7,108 nucleotides of DNA from Acholeplasmataceae bacterium (GCA_012840905.1 DUVT01000197.1:1-7108); one strand, 5' to 3'. Positions 1-6,712 are shown, counted from the first letter of the stretch. A program made the numbers and translations. The notes: generated from the letters alone by a model not told the origin.

Positions 1-521
1 AACTCTCCAATTGCTTCTGTTGTTGGGCGTTTTTTATAGCCCATTATTATTAAATTATCGATTAACTTATTAGTGTTTATATCTTCTCCAACTTGAAATT
101 TTACAACTGAACTAAAAAACTTTTCTTTTTTGATTAAGGGTTTTAAAATAGCTTGAGGATGAGTTACGATAATTTTTGTTTCATTATTATAAATTGACTT
201 AATAGTATTAAGACGCTCATCTTTTAAATCATTACTAACTGCTATTAACTCACTTGATACAAGTTCATCCACCACATATAAATTAACATTTTCAAAGCCA
301 ACCAAGTCACAAAACATGTCATAAGCGTGATTTGCTTTAAATAAATTTGGAGCAATATAAACTAAAAACTTATTTGTTGTTTTAAACGCCAAAGAAGTTA
401 ATAAATATCCATGATTAGTGGATAAATTATTAACTAGGTAATTAAAGTTATTTAGTTTGATATCTTCTTCAAAACTAGCTACAACTTCATCTAGTCTAAA
501 CAAATCTAATATATTATTCAT
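1..521 (-). CDS. mfd: Transcription-repair coupling factor Mfd, N-terminal part (cut by window edge)
   Basis: The reading frame stays open from an ATG at 519-521 to the window edge, giving the first 173 residues. Mfd is a cytoplasmic ATP-dependent translocase that removes RNA polymerase stalled at DNA lesions and recruits UvrA. Only the UvrB-like N-terminal module is visible. It shows the family pattern in order: a hydrophobic strand followed by APNLFKANHAYD (about 58-69), VDELVSSELIAVSNDLKDERL (about 84-104, matching the usual DELxxx...SPELxxER), IVTHPQAILKPL (about 118-129), VGEDIN, and the MGYKKRPTTEAIGE stretch that precedes the usual GEFAxRGGI. The helicase motifs and RNA polymerase-interaction domain lie outside the window. 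The start overlaps the end of pth by 8 bp and has an AGGAG ribosome-binding site at 530-534 inside pth, 8 nt before the ATG, so the two are likely translationally coupled. The pth-mfd order is common in Firmicutes, which supports the call. Confidence 0.88.
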   Translation of the reverse strand, partial: MNNILDLFRLDEVVASFEEDIKLNNFNYLVNNLSTNHGYLLTSLAFKTTNKFLVYIAPNLFKANHAYDMFCDLVGFENVNLYVVDELVSSELIAVSNDLKDERLNTIKSIYNNETKIIVTHPQAILKPLIKKEKFFSSVVKFQVGEDINTNKLIDNLIIMGYKKRPTTEAIGE

Positions 522-1089
522 TGGTGTTGCTCCTATTGAACTTGTTCATGAAGTCATCAAATGAATCCTCAATGAAGGAATTTAGCATTGATGAAGCTAT
601 AGATATCGATTGATCGATTTGAATTCTTTCATCAATTGAAAATTTACCTAATACATAATCAATCGTATCTTTTTTATACTCGCTATCAATACCAATTCTT
701 ACTCTTTTTACTTCTTGTGTCTTAATTAATTCTATGATGTTTTGCATACCTTTATGTCCGCCGCTTGACCCACTCTTACGAATTCTAATTTTACCCGTTG
801 GTAAGTCAAGATCATCATAGATCACTAAAATATCTTCTAGCTCTATTTTATAGTAATTTTGTACACTTCTTACTGCTTCTCCAGATAAGTTCATAAATGT
901 TTGGGGTTTGATTAAAATTACTTTTTCACCTTTTACATTTGCTTCTGCAATTTCAGATTTTAATTGCTTATTCAAAGTAAACTTTATGCCTAAATCATTT
1001 GCAATTTTATCTACAAACATAAAACCCACATTGTGTCTTGTTTCCTGATATTTCTTACCTGGATTACCTAATCCTACAATTAGTTTCAT
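514..1089 (-). CDS. pth: Peptidyl-tRNA hydrolase
   Basis: This is a bacterial Pth, a monomeric cytoplasmic esterase that frees tRNA from peptidyl-tRNAs dropped by stalled ribosomes. The protein has 191 residues, the usual size. It opens with MKLIVGLGNPG (Asn9) and ETRHNVG (catalytic His19), then KPQTFMNLSG (Asn67) and YDDLDLP (Asp92), aligning to E. coli Asn10, His20, Asn68 and Asp93. An ATG two codons upstream (1093-1095) is possible, but the GAGG ribosome-binding site at 1097-1100 lies only 1 nt from it and 7 nt from the ATG at 1087-1089, and the family start is MKLIVGLGNPG, so I chose the latter. One oddity is GGHKG (Lys113) where most family members have GGHNG; that Asn (E. coli Asn114) contacts substrate. 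The gene is about 70 bp from folD across a hairpin and overlaps mfd, so pth and mfd are probably cotranscribed. Confidence 0.95.
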   Translation of the reverse strand: MKLIVGLGNPGKKYQETRHNVGFMFVDKIANDLGIKFTLNKQLKSEIAEANVKGEKVILIKPQTFMNLSGEAVRSVQNYYKIELEDILVIYDDLDLPTGKIRIRKSGSSGGHKGMQNIIELIKTQEVKRVRIGIDSEYKKDTIDYVLGKFSIDERIQIDQSISIASSMLNSFIEDSFDDFMNKFNRSNTNE

Positions 1090-1096
1090 AACCATA

Positions 1097-1100
1097 CCTC
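1097..1100 (-). promoter_or_regulatory. Ribosome-binding site that decides the pth start
   Basis: GAGG on the minus strand lies 7 nt before the ATG at 1087-1089 and only 1 nt before the in-frame ATG at 1093-1095. Normal spacing therefore favours the inner start, which also gives the conserved MKLIVGLGNPG N-terminus. Confidence 0.7.
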
Positions 1101-1105
1101 ATTAT

Positions 1106-1134
1106 AAAAATTCCATATGCAAATATGGAATTTT
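1106..1134 (-). terminator. Perfect 12-bp hairpin with T run between folD and pth
   Basis: AAAATTCCATAT and its exact complement flank a 4-nt loop (arms 1107-1118 and 1123-1134). On the minus strand the stem ends in TTTTT. It sits 25 nt after the folD stop and just ahead of the pth ribosome-binding site. It is probably a weak intrinsic terminator or a processing hairpin for folD mRNA. The stem has only two G:C pairs, so termination may be partial. No convincing separate pth promoter is visible, which favours partial read-through. Confidence 0.55.
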
Positions 1135-1158
1135 AGAAAATTATTTTTCGCATCTTTT

Positions 1159-1995
1159 TTATTTGTTCTTATTTAATAGTTTATATGATTGGATAATATT
1201 TTCTAGTAAAGAATAAATAGTCATTGGTCCAACACCTTTTGGTACAGGTGTTATATATGATGCAACTTCTTTAACTTCTGAATATTTTACATCTCCAACG
1301 ATTTTTCCTTCAACTTTATTAATTCCTACATCAACTACTACTGCATCTTTTTTTACCATATCTGCAGTAATAAAGTTTGGCTTACCAACTGCAACAACTA
1401 AAATATCTGCTCGTTTTGTAACCTCTTTTAAGTTTTGGGTACGAGAATGAGCAATTGTTACTGTTGCATTTTTTTGTAACATTAACATTGCAATTGGTTT
1501 CCCTACAAGTTTGCTTCGCCCAACAACTACAACGTTTTTACCACTAATTTCAATAAAGTATTTTTGAAGTAGTGTCATAATCCCTTTTGGAGTTGCAGGA
1601 TGAATTGCTTCCATTCCTGTAAATAACTTGCCTTGGTTTGTTAGTGTAAGGCCATCAACATCTTTTAATGGATTAATTGTATTAATTATAACTTCTTCAT
1701 CCAAATGTGATGGTAATGGTAGTTGAACTAAGATTCCATGAATCTTTTCATTTTGGTTTGCTTCCTCAATAATTTTTAATACCTCTTTTTGAGTAGCATT
1801 TTCCTCTAAGTGATGAAATTCAACATTGATACCAACTTCCATACAAGCTTTTTGCTTATTGTTTACATAAACTTGGCTTGCTGGATCTCTTCCTACAAGG
1901 ATCAAAGTCAGAGTTACAACATCATCAAGCGCTGCAACTTCCTTCGCAAGTTGTTTCATTAAATTTTCTGAAGTTTTCTTGCCATCTAAAATCAT
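1159..1995 (-). CDS. folD: Bifunctional methylenetetrahydrofolate dehydrogenase / methenyltetrahydrofolate cyclohydrolase
   Basis: FolD interconverts 5,10-methylene-, 5,10-methenyl- and 10-formyl-tetrahydrofolate with NADP, supplying one-carbon units for purines and initiator formyl-Met-tRNA. The 278-residue length is normal. Visible motifs are DPASQVYVNNKQKAC (about 37-51) with the conserved Tyr43 and catalytic Lys47, ILVQLPLP with Gln91, KDVDG with Asp114, HPATPKGI, the nucleotide-binding VVGRSKLVGKP (about 157-167), VDVGIN, and the C-terminal TPVPKGVGPMT. These match E. coli Tyr50, Lys54, Gln98 and Asp121. The family signature is normally PVPGGVGPMT; here the first Gly is Lys253. The start is fixed by an in-frame TAA 15 nt upstream of the ATG. 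An AAGG lies 10 nt before the ATG and a stronger AAAGGTGAG further upstream. The gene lies 106 bp after clpB with its own probable -10 box. Confidence 0.96.
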   Translation of the reverse strand: MILDGKKTSENLMKQLAKEVAALDDVVTLTLILVGRDPASQVYVNNKQKACMEVGINVEFHHLEENATQKEVLKIIEEANQNEKIHGILVQLPLPSHLDEEVIINTINPLKDVDGLTLTNQGKLFTGMEAIHPATPKGIMTLLQKYFIEISGKNVVVVGRSKLVGKPIAMLMLQKNATVTIAHSRTQNLKEVTKRADILVVAVGKPNFITADMVKKDAVVVDVGINKVEGKIVGDVKYSEVKEVASYITPVPKGVGPMTIYSLLENIIQSYKLLNKNK

Positions 1996-2043
1996 GAAAG
2001 CTTTACCTTATAATCTCACCTTTCTTATATATTCATTTAGTTT

Positions 2044-2081
2044 ATTATATTATACACTAAAGATTTATAAATTTCTATCAA
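2044..2081 (-). promoter_or_regulatory. Possible folD promoter (-10 region)
   Basis: Two overlapping TATAAT hexamers occur on the minus strand (2049-2054 and 2044-2049), about 50 nt before the folD start. The nearest TTG-type -35, TTGATA (2076-2081), is 21 nt from the first hexamer, which is too far for a good SigA promoter; at 17 nt there is no useful match. The -10 is plausible but the promoter as a whole is uncertain in such AT-rich DNA. No intrinsic terminator is visible after clpB, so read-through from clpB could also supply folD. Confidence 0.4.
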
Positions 2082-2101
2082 TTTTTGGCAAATGAATTTT
2101 T

Positions 2102-4207
2102 TTATTTAGATTTTATTATAAATTGATCTCTTTGATAGTCTAATAAATATTTATTCCCAGGTAAAACTTCTTCATTAATAATTGCTTTTGCGAGTCTTGT
2201 TTCAATTTCTTTTTGAATGTAACGTTTTATTGGACGAGCGCCAAACTCATATGAATAACTATCTTCAATTATTTTTGCTTTAATTTTATCGCTAAACTCA
2301 ATTTCAATACTGTTTTCAGCTAGACGATTTCTTAATAGATTAAGCATCTTTTCTACAATTTTAACTTGTACATCTCTACTTAGTGGTTTAAAGATAACAA
2401 TATCATCTATTCTATTTAAAAACTCAGGTCTAAATGTAACTTTTAATAATTCTAACACTTTGTTTTCATCTTCATCTTGTAGTAAAAATTCACTTCCTAA
2501 GTTTGATGTCATAATGATAATAGTATTTTTAAAATCTACTAATCTACCTTGAGAATCAGTAAGTCTTCCATCATCTAAAATTTGAAGTAATAAATTAAAT
2601 ACTTCTTTATTTGCTTTTTCGATTTCATCAAATAATACAATAGAGTAAGGATTACGTCTTACTTGTTCTGTTAATTGGCCACCTTCTTCATAACCTACAT
2701 ACCCTGGAGGTGCACCAATTAATCTAGATACTGAGAAGCGTTCCATATATTCACTCATATCAATTCTTATGATATTATTTTCATTATCAAAGAGCGCTTC
2801 TGCAAGACTTCTTGCAACTTCGGTTTTTCCAACACCAGTTGGACCTAAAAACATAAACGAACCGATTGGTTTATTTTGGTCTTTAATTCCTGCTCGTTGA
2901 CGAATAATAGCATCACTTACCAGTTTAATTGCACGGTCTTGCCCAATTACTCTTTGTTTTAAAATGTTTGCTAAGCCTAAAACTTTCTCTCTTTCGCCTT
3001 TTAAAATTCTAGTAACTGGAATGTTTGTTGATTTTGCAACAATTCGTGCAATTTTTTCTTCATCAACAATTTCACTTAAAATACTATTTTGATTATTTTC
3101 TTGTAATAATTGTATCTGTTTTTCAAGTTCAGGAATTTTACCATACTTAAGTTCGGAAGCACGTTTATAGTCTCCACTATTAAACGCCGTATCAAGTTCA
3201 AACTTATAGTTTTCAAGTAAATTTTTATATTCTTTTATTTTATTAATATTTTCTTTTTCTTCAAGCCATTTGCTTTTTAAAGTTTGTTCTTCAGTTTTTA
3301 GTTTATTTAATTCTTGCGTTATTTTTTCTAACTTTTCTTTACTACCAATGTCTTTTTCCTTTTCAATTGCTAGTTTTTCTATTTCGAGTTGCATAATTTT
3401 TCGAGTGATTTCATCAAGCTCAACCGGCATTGAATCTATTTCCATTCTTGTAGCACTACAAGCTTCATCGATTAAATCGATTGCTTTATCAGGTAAAAAT
3501 CTATCTGTAATATAGCGATTACTTAGTACTGCTGCACTTATGATTGCATTATCAGTTATTCTTACACCGTGATGACTTTCATATTTATCTTTTAGACCTC
3601 TTAAAATACTAATAGTATCTTCTACAGTTGGTTCTTTTACATGCACTTCTTGGAAACGTCTTGATAATGCGCGATCTTTTTCAATATACATTCTGTATTC
3701 GTTGAGGGTTGTTGCGCCGATTGTGTTAATCTCGCCACGTGCTAACATCGGTTTTAACATATTACTTGCATCCATAGCACCATCAGCTCGACCTGCCCCT
3801 ACAATTAAGTGAATCTCATCAATGAATAAGATTATTTCGCCATTACTATCTTTGATTTTATTTAAGACTGCTTTTAAGCGTTCTTCAAACTCACCTCTAA
3901 ATTTTGCTCCTGCAACAAGTGATCCCATATCTAGTTCATAAATCTTTTTATTTTTAAGACCGATTGGGACATCATCTTTCATAATTCTAATTGCAAGACC
4001 TTCAAGAATTGCAGTTTTACCTACACCAGCTTCACCAATTAAAATTACATTGTTTTTTGTCTTTCTTGATAAAACTTGAATAATGCGTCTAATTTCTTCA
4101 TCTCTTCCGATTACAGGATCGATTTTTCCAAGTCGCGCCTCTTCAACTAATTCGCGACCAAATCGTTTTAGTATATTTTCATCTTGACTGTAGTTTTCCA
4201 TTTGCAT
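2102..4207 (-). CDS. clpB: ClpB-type AAA+ disaggregase lacking the N-terminal Clp_N domain
   Basis: ClpB is a hexameric ATP-driven disaggregase that works with DnaK to thread proteins out of aggregates. This copy has 701 residues against about 860 in E. coli. It begins directly at the first AAA module. NBD1 has Walker A GEAGVGKT (58-65), Walker B ILFIDE (about 126-131), pore loop GAKFRGEFE and arginine fingers Arg183-Arg184. A long charged coiled-coil middle domain (about 250-375), ending in [11 protein letters not shown], marks it as ClpB rather than ClpC or ClpA. NBD2 has GPTGVGKT (455-462), pore loop [24 protein letters not shown] with Arg599, and sensor-2 GARP. No ClpP-binding IGF/IGL loop is seen. 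Upstream of the ATG there is only a GGAGGG ribosome-binding site (4214-4219) and CIRCE, so the missing N-domain is not a mis-called start. N-domain-less ClpB is known in Mollicutes. The CIRCE implies heat-shock control by HrcA. Confidence 0.96.
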   Translation of the reverse strand: MQMENYSQDENILKRFGRELVEEARLGKIDPVIGRDEEIRRIIQVLSRKTKNNVILIGEAGVGKTAILEGLAIRIMKDDVPIGLKNKKIYELDMGSLVAGAKFRGEFEERLKAVLNKIKDSNGEIILFIDEIHLIVGAGRADGAMDASNMLKPMLARGEINTIGATTLNEYRMYIEKDRALSRRFQEVHVKEPTVEDTISILRGLKDKYESHHGVRITDNAIISAAVLSNRYITDRFLPDKAIDLIDEACSATRMEIDSMPVELDEITRKIMQLEIEKLAIEKEKDIGSKEKLEKITQELNKLKTEEQTLKSKWLEEKENINKIKEYKNLLENYKFELDTAFNSGDYKRASELKYGKIPELEKQIQLLQENNQNSILSEIVDEEKIARIVAKSTNIPVTRILKGEREKVLGLANILKQRVIGQDRAIKLVSDAIIRQRAGIKDQNKPIGSFMFLGPTGVGKTEVARSLAEALFDNENNIIRIDMSEYMERFSVSRLIGAPPGYVGYEEGGQLTEQVRRNPYSIVLFDEIEKANKEVFNLLLQILDDGRLTDSQGRLVDFKNTIIIMTSNLGSEFLLQDEDENKVLELLKVTFRPEFLNRIDDIVIFKPLSRDVQVKIVEKMLNLLRNRLAENSIEIEFSDKIKAKIIEDSYSYEFGARPIKRYIQKEIETRLAKAIINEEVLPGNKYLLDYQRDQFIIKSK

Positions 4208-4220
4208 AAAAATCCCTCCA

Positions 4221-4247
4221 TTAGCACTCTTGTTGTTTAAGTGCTAA
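4221..4247 (-). promoter_or_regulatory. CIRCE operator (HrcA binding site) of clpB
   Basis: The inverted repeat TTAGCACTC - 9 nt - AAGTGCTAA differs at one base from the consensus TTAGCACTC-N9-GAGTGCTAA, with the spacer exactly right. It begins at the predicted transcription start and ends 1 nt before the clpB ribosome-binding site, where bound HrcA would block transcription. Heat inactivation of HrcA would release clpB. Confidence 0.95.
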
Positions 4248-4251
4248 TTTT

Positions 4252-4279
4252 ATTATACTACATTTTATTCTTTTGTCAA
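4252..4279 (-). promoter_or_regulatory. SigA-type promoter of clpB
   Basis: On the minus strand, TTGACA (4274-4279) and TATAAT (4252-4257) are both perfect consensus hexamers, separated by 16 nt. Transcription should start near 4245, inside the first arm of the CIRCE element as read by the polymerase. This combination gives a strong vegetative promoter held down by HrcA. Confidence 0.9.
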
Positions 4280-4385
4280 TATGTTATGCATCTTGATTAA
4301 AAAAATTCTAGCTAGACTATAAATTAAGATTATTTATGTAGTATAAAATGAGTAAAAATATGATTAAAATTTTTAACTCTAATAC

Positions 4386-4425
4386 AAAAAAGGTAATGTG
4401 TTTTTATTAGAAATACATTACCTTT
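4386..4425 (-). terminator. Intrinsic terminator after pyrG
   Basis: An 11-bp perfect stem (arms 4389-4399 and 4415-4425, AAAGGTAATGT / ACATTACCTTT) encloses a 15-nt loop and runs into six T residues on the minus strand. It begins 5 nt after the pyrG stop. It separates pyrG from the clpB promoter, so clpB is an independent transcription unit. Confidence 0.88.
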
Positions 4426-4430
4426 ATTAA

Positions 4431-6023
4431 TTATTGATTCTTTTTATTAATTGCATTTTTGATAAATTCTTTAAATACAGGATGTGCTCTATATGGACGA
4501 GATAAAAACTCAGGTCTAAATTGCACTCCTAAAAAGAATGGATGATCTTTTAATTCTATAATTTGGATTGCTTTATCATGAGGATTAATTCCACTTACAA
4601 CTAAATCGGTGTTTTCAAATAACTCTAAATATTTATTATCAAATTCATATAAATGACGATTACGTTCATTAATTACAGTTTGCTTATATATTGCTTTTGC
4701 AAGGGTATCTTTTTCGATTAAACACTCATGAAGACCAAGACGCATTTCTTTATTTTTTACATCATTCTTTTTTGTATAAACAAAGATTGGCATTTTAGTC
4801 TTAGAATCAAGTTCTATAGAATTTGCATCTTTTTTGCCTAATACATTTTTTACAAACTCTACAACCGCAAGCTGCATTCCATAACAAATACCAAGGAATG
4901 GAATTTTCGCTTCTCTTGCATATTTTATTGCATTAAACATTCCCTCTACATCTTCATTGCCAAAACCATCTGGAACGATAATACCACTGTAATTTTCTAA
5001 AATTGATGCATCTTTATCAAGTTCACTTGCTTTAATCGGTGTAGTGTTTACATGATAATTATTTGCAAGACCTGCATGGTGTAGACTCTCTAAAACAGAA
5101 ATGTATGAGTCTTTCAAATCTACATGTTGACCAACTAAAGCAATATTAACTGAATGTTTAATTGCTTTCATATTAGATAGCATTTCTTTCCAATCAGTTA
5201 AGTCTAATGGTTTGGTTTTTAATCTAAAGTGTTTGCAGATAATTTCATCAACTTTTTGATCTGCAAATCTAAGTGGTATTTCATAAATACTCTTTTCATC
5301 TTTTGCTTCGATTACCGCTTCTTGATCAACATCACAGAAAAGTGCAATTTTTTCTTTTTGTGAGTCTTCTAATGATTTTTCTGTACGTAAAATAATCATA
5401 TCTGGATTAATTCCAATCGAACGCAGTTCTTTCACACTATGTTGCGTTGGTTTTGTTTTAATTTCTCCACTTGCAGCAACATAAGGAACCAATGTGTTAT
5501 GTATATAGTATGTATTAGTATAGCCAATATCGCGACGGAATTGTCTAATTGCTTCTAAGAATGGTAGTCCTTCGATATCACCAACAGTGCCCCCAATTTC
5601 TGTTATTACAACATCTGCATTTGAGGAAATAGCTGCGTTATTTAGGTGTTTTTTGATTTCGTTTGTAATATGGGGAATAACTTGGACAGTCCCACCGCCA
5701 TATTTACCTTTACGCTCATTTTCGATTACCGCTGAATAGATTTTACCACTTGTGACACTTGAATACTTATTTAATCTCTCATCGATAAAACGTTCATAAT
5801 GGCCTAAATCTAAATCTGTTTCTGCTCCATCATCGGTTAAATAAACTTCACCATGTTGCAGAGGTGACATATTGCCTGGGTCTACATTAATATACGGATC
5901 GAACTTTTGCATAAAGACTTTTAAGCCTCTTTGTTTTAATAATCTACCTATGCTTGAGGCATTAATACCTTTGCCTAAGCTAGATACTACTCCACCTGTG
6001 ACAAAAATAAATTTCGTTTTCAT
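4431..6023 (-). CDS. pyrG: CTP synthase with a divergent glutaminase domain
   Basis: PyrG makes CTP from UTP and ATP, using ammonia normally released from glutamine by its C-terminal class I amidotransferase domain. At 530 residues it is full length. The synthetase half (1 to about 265) keeps VTGGVVSSLGKG (8-19), KFDPYINVDPG, DDGAETDLDLGHYERF, TEIGGTVGDIEG (about 141-152) and KTKPTQHSVKEL. The amidotransferase half (from about 292) keeps nucleophile Cys380 in GICYGMQ and Glu505. The catalytic His (E. coli His515) is Arg503 in QFRPEF, however, and several other glutamine or GTP positions differ: PDGFG for PGGFG, GNEDVEG for the usual GxRGVEG, ERNRHLYE for ERHRHRYE, Lys107 and Gly109 for Asp107 and Leu109, and VGQHV for VGKYV. 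I infer weak or absent glutamine-dependent activity, with ammonia-dependent activity likely kept. The ATG at 6021-6023 follows GGAGG and gives the usual MKTKFIFVTGG start. A leader hairpin suggests attenuation. Confidence 0.96.
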   Translation of the reverse strand: MKTKFIFVTGGVVSSLGKGINASSIGRLLKQRGLKVFMQKFDPYINVDPGNMSPLQHGEVYLTDDGAETDLDLGHYERFIDERLNKYSSVTSGKIYSAVIENERKGKYGGGTVQVIPHITNEIKKHLNNAAISSNADVVITEIGGTVGDIEGLPFLEAIRQFRRDIGYTNTYYIHNTLVPYVAASGEIKTKPTQHSVKELRSIGINPDMIILRTEKSLEDSQKEKIALFCDVDQEAVIEAKDEKSIYEIPLRFADQKVDEIICKHFRLKTKPLDLTDWKEMLSNMKAIKHSVNIALVGQHVDLKDSYISVLESLHHAGLANNYHVNTTPIKASELDKDASILENYSGIIVPDGFGNEDVEGMFNAIKYAREAKIPFLGICYGMQLAVVEFVKNVLGKKDANSIELDSKTKMPIFVYTKKNDVKNKEMRLGLHECLIEKDTLAKAIYKQTVINERNRHLYEFDNKYLELFENTDLVVSGINPHDKAIQIIELKDHPFFLGVQFRPEFLSRPYRAHPVFKEFIKNAINKKNQ

Positions 6024-6042
6024 ATTTCCTCCATTTTATAAT

Positions 6043-6076
6043 AAAAAAAGTCCTCAATTTTCATGAGAACTTTTTT
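6043..6076 (-). terminator. Terminator/attenuator hairpin in the rpoE-pyrG gap
   Basis: On the minus strand a 13-bp stem (arms 6044-6056 and 6064-6076, AAAAAAGTTCTCA / TGAGGACTTTTTT, one G-U pair) encloses a 7-nt loop and ends in seven T residues. It ends 19 nt before the pyrG start. It can end rpoE transcripts. Because a promoter (6088-6096) lies upstream of it, it is also in the 5' leader of any pyrG mRNA made from that promoter, which is the arrangement of the pyrG attenuator in Firmicutes. Confidence 0.85.
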
Positions 6077-6087
6077 GGCTCTTAAAC

Positions 6088-6116
6088 ATTATATCAAAAA
6101 TGATTGTAAAATTAAA
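6088..6116 (-). promoter_or_regulatory. Extended -10 promoter of pyrG
   Basis: TGATATAAT on the minus strand (6088-6096) is a perfect extended -10 (TGn-TATAAT). At 17 nt upstream the -35 position is only TTTAAT (6111-6116), acceptable for an extended -10 promoter. Transcription should begin near 6081-6083, giving a leader starting around AAGAGCC, then the hairpin and pyrG. Confidence 0.65.
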
Positions 6117-6142
6117 GAGTTTTTTGTATTTTGTTATGAGAA

Positions 6143-6658
6143 TTAATAATCTTCGTCTTCATCTTCGTCATCTTCTTCATCATCTAAAACGTCGATTACG
6201 AAATCATCTTCTTCTGCCTCATCTTCTTCATCTTCAGATTGATTGAATAATTCTTCTTCAATGTCATCTGATTCTTCTAAATCATTATCGTCATCATCGT
6301 CATCATCAAGGTTATCTTCTTCTTGGTACGGAATATCATCTTTTAATTCGTACTTAGCTACTTCATCGTCATAATCATATAAGTCTTCTAAGTAGCTACC
6401 ATCTTTATCAAGTAGAGTAGATGGTTGACGATTTTTTAAATCCCATAATTTAACTCCGTGTTTATCCTCACCAATGCAAATAAAGTGACCACTTAGCATA
6501 AAATCCATATGAAATTGAGTTAACATTTCAGGATTATCATCAGGATTAATCCCTTTAACTTCAAATACATCTTTTGTTATTTTTGCTAGTGTTCGTGGTT
6601 TTCGCTTTGATTTCATTTCACGAAGTGCGATTTCAAGTAATGAATCATGTTGGTTCAT
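6143..6658 (-). CDS. rpoE: RNA polymerase delta subunit
   Basis: Delta is a Firmicutes-specific RNA polymerase accessory subunit that speeds recycling and alters promoter selectivity by weakening non-specific nucleic-acid contacts. The 171 residues match the usual length (B. subtilis about 173). Residues 1 to about 80 form the small folded HARE-HTH domain, ending in HGVKLWDLKNRQP, where family members have a tryptophan-containing strand. From about 84 to the end the chain is almost all Asp and Glu, including seven Asp in a row (118-124) and a DEDEDEDY end, which is the disordered acidic tail of the family. At DNA level the tail is a run of GAT/GAA triplets prone to length change. The ATG at 6656-6658 follows GGAGG with 6 nt spacing. 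rpoE directly before pyrG is a classic Firmicutes arrangement. This is not the sigma-E also named rpoE in Proteobacteria. Confidence 0.93.
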   Translation of the reverse strand: MNQHDSLLEIALREMKSKRKPRTLAKITKDVFEVKGINPDDNPEMLTQFHMDFMLSGHFICIGEDKHGVKLWDLKNRQPSTLLDKDGSYLEDLYDYDDEVAKYELKDDIPYQEEDNLDDDDDDDNDLEESDDIEEELFNQSEDEEDEAEEDDFVIDVLDDEEDDEDEDEDY

Positions 6659-6677
6659 ATGTATCCTCCAATAAAGT

Positions 6678-6706
6678 ATTTTAACTCAATTCAATCAATA
6701 TTTCAA
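6678..6706 (-). promoter_or_regulatory. SigA-type promoter of rpoE
   Basis: On the minus strand TTGAAA (6701-6706) and TAAAAT (6678-6683) are separated by exactly 17 nt. The site lies just downstream of the BofA-like gene stop and gives a very short leader, with the GGAGG ribosome-binding site about 7 nt after the likely start. No terminator is visible before it, so rpoE may also be read from surE. Confidence 0.68.
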
Positions 6707-6712
6707 GCCTTT

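Noticed and set aside
1101..1106. TATAAT on the minus strand just before pth, as a possible pth promoter
   Set aside because: A start 7 nt downstream would fall at or inside the ribosome-binding site, and there is no -35 at proper spacing.
3270..3515. Plus-strand open frame of 81 codons inside clpB
   Set aside because: It lies antisense to the conserved ClpB middle domain, its product is a Ser/Phe-rich mirror of the coiled coil, and no ribosome-binding site or family match is seen.
4307..4316. 10-bp palindrome TCTAGCTAGA in the pyrG-clpB gap
   Set aside because: Single copy, short, upstream of the clpB -35, and not matching an operator I know.
4336..4410. Plus-strand TATAAA preceded by an 11-bp inverted copy of the clpB -10 region (ATGTAGTATAA), followed by a 20-codon open frame at 4348-4410
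   Set aside because: No -35 match at 16-18 nt, no ribosome-binding site, and the frame runs into the pyrG terminator; chance is likely in such AT-rich DNA.
5872..6066. Plus-strand open frame of 64 codons over the pyrG start
   Set aside because: It is antisense to the most conserved part of PyrG and its regulatory gap, with no recognisable product.
6145..6310. Repeated ATC/GAT triplets as a possible repeat array
   Set aside because: They are the codons of the acidic tail of the RNA polymerase delta subunit, irregular and in frame; no repeat-spacer structure.
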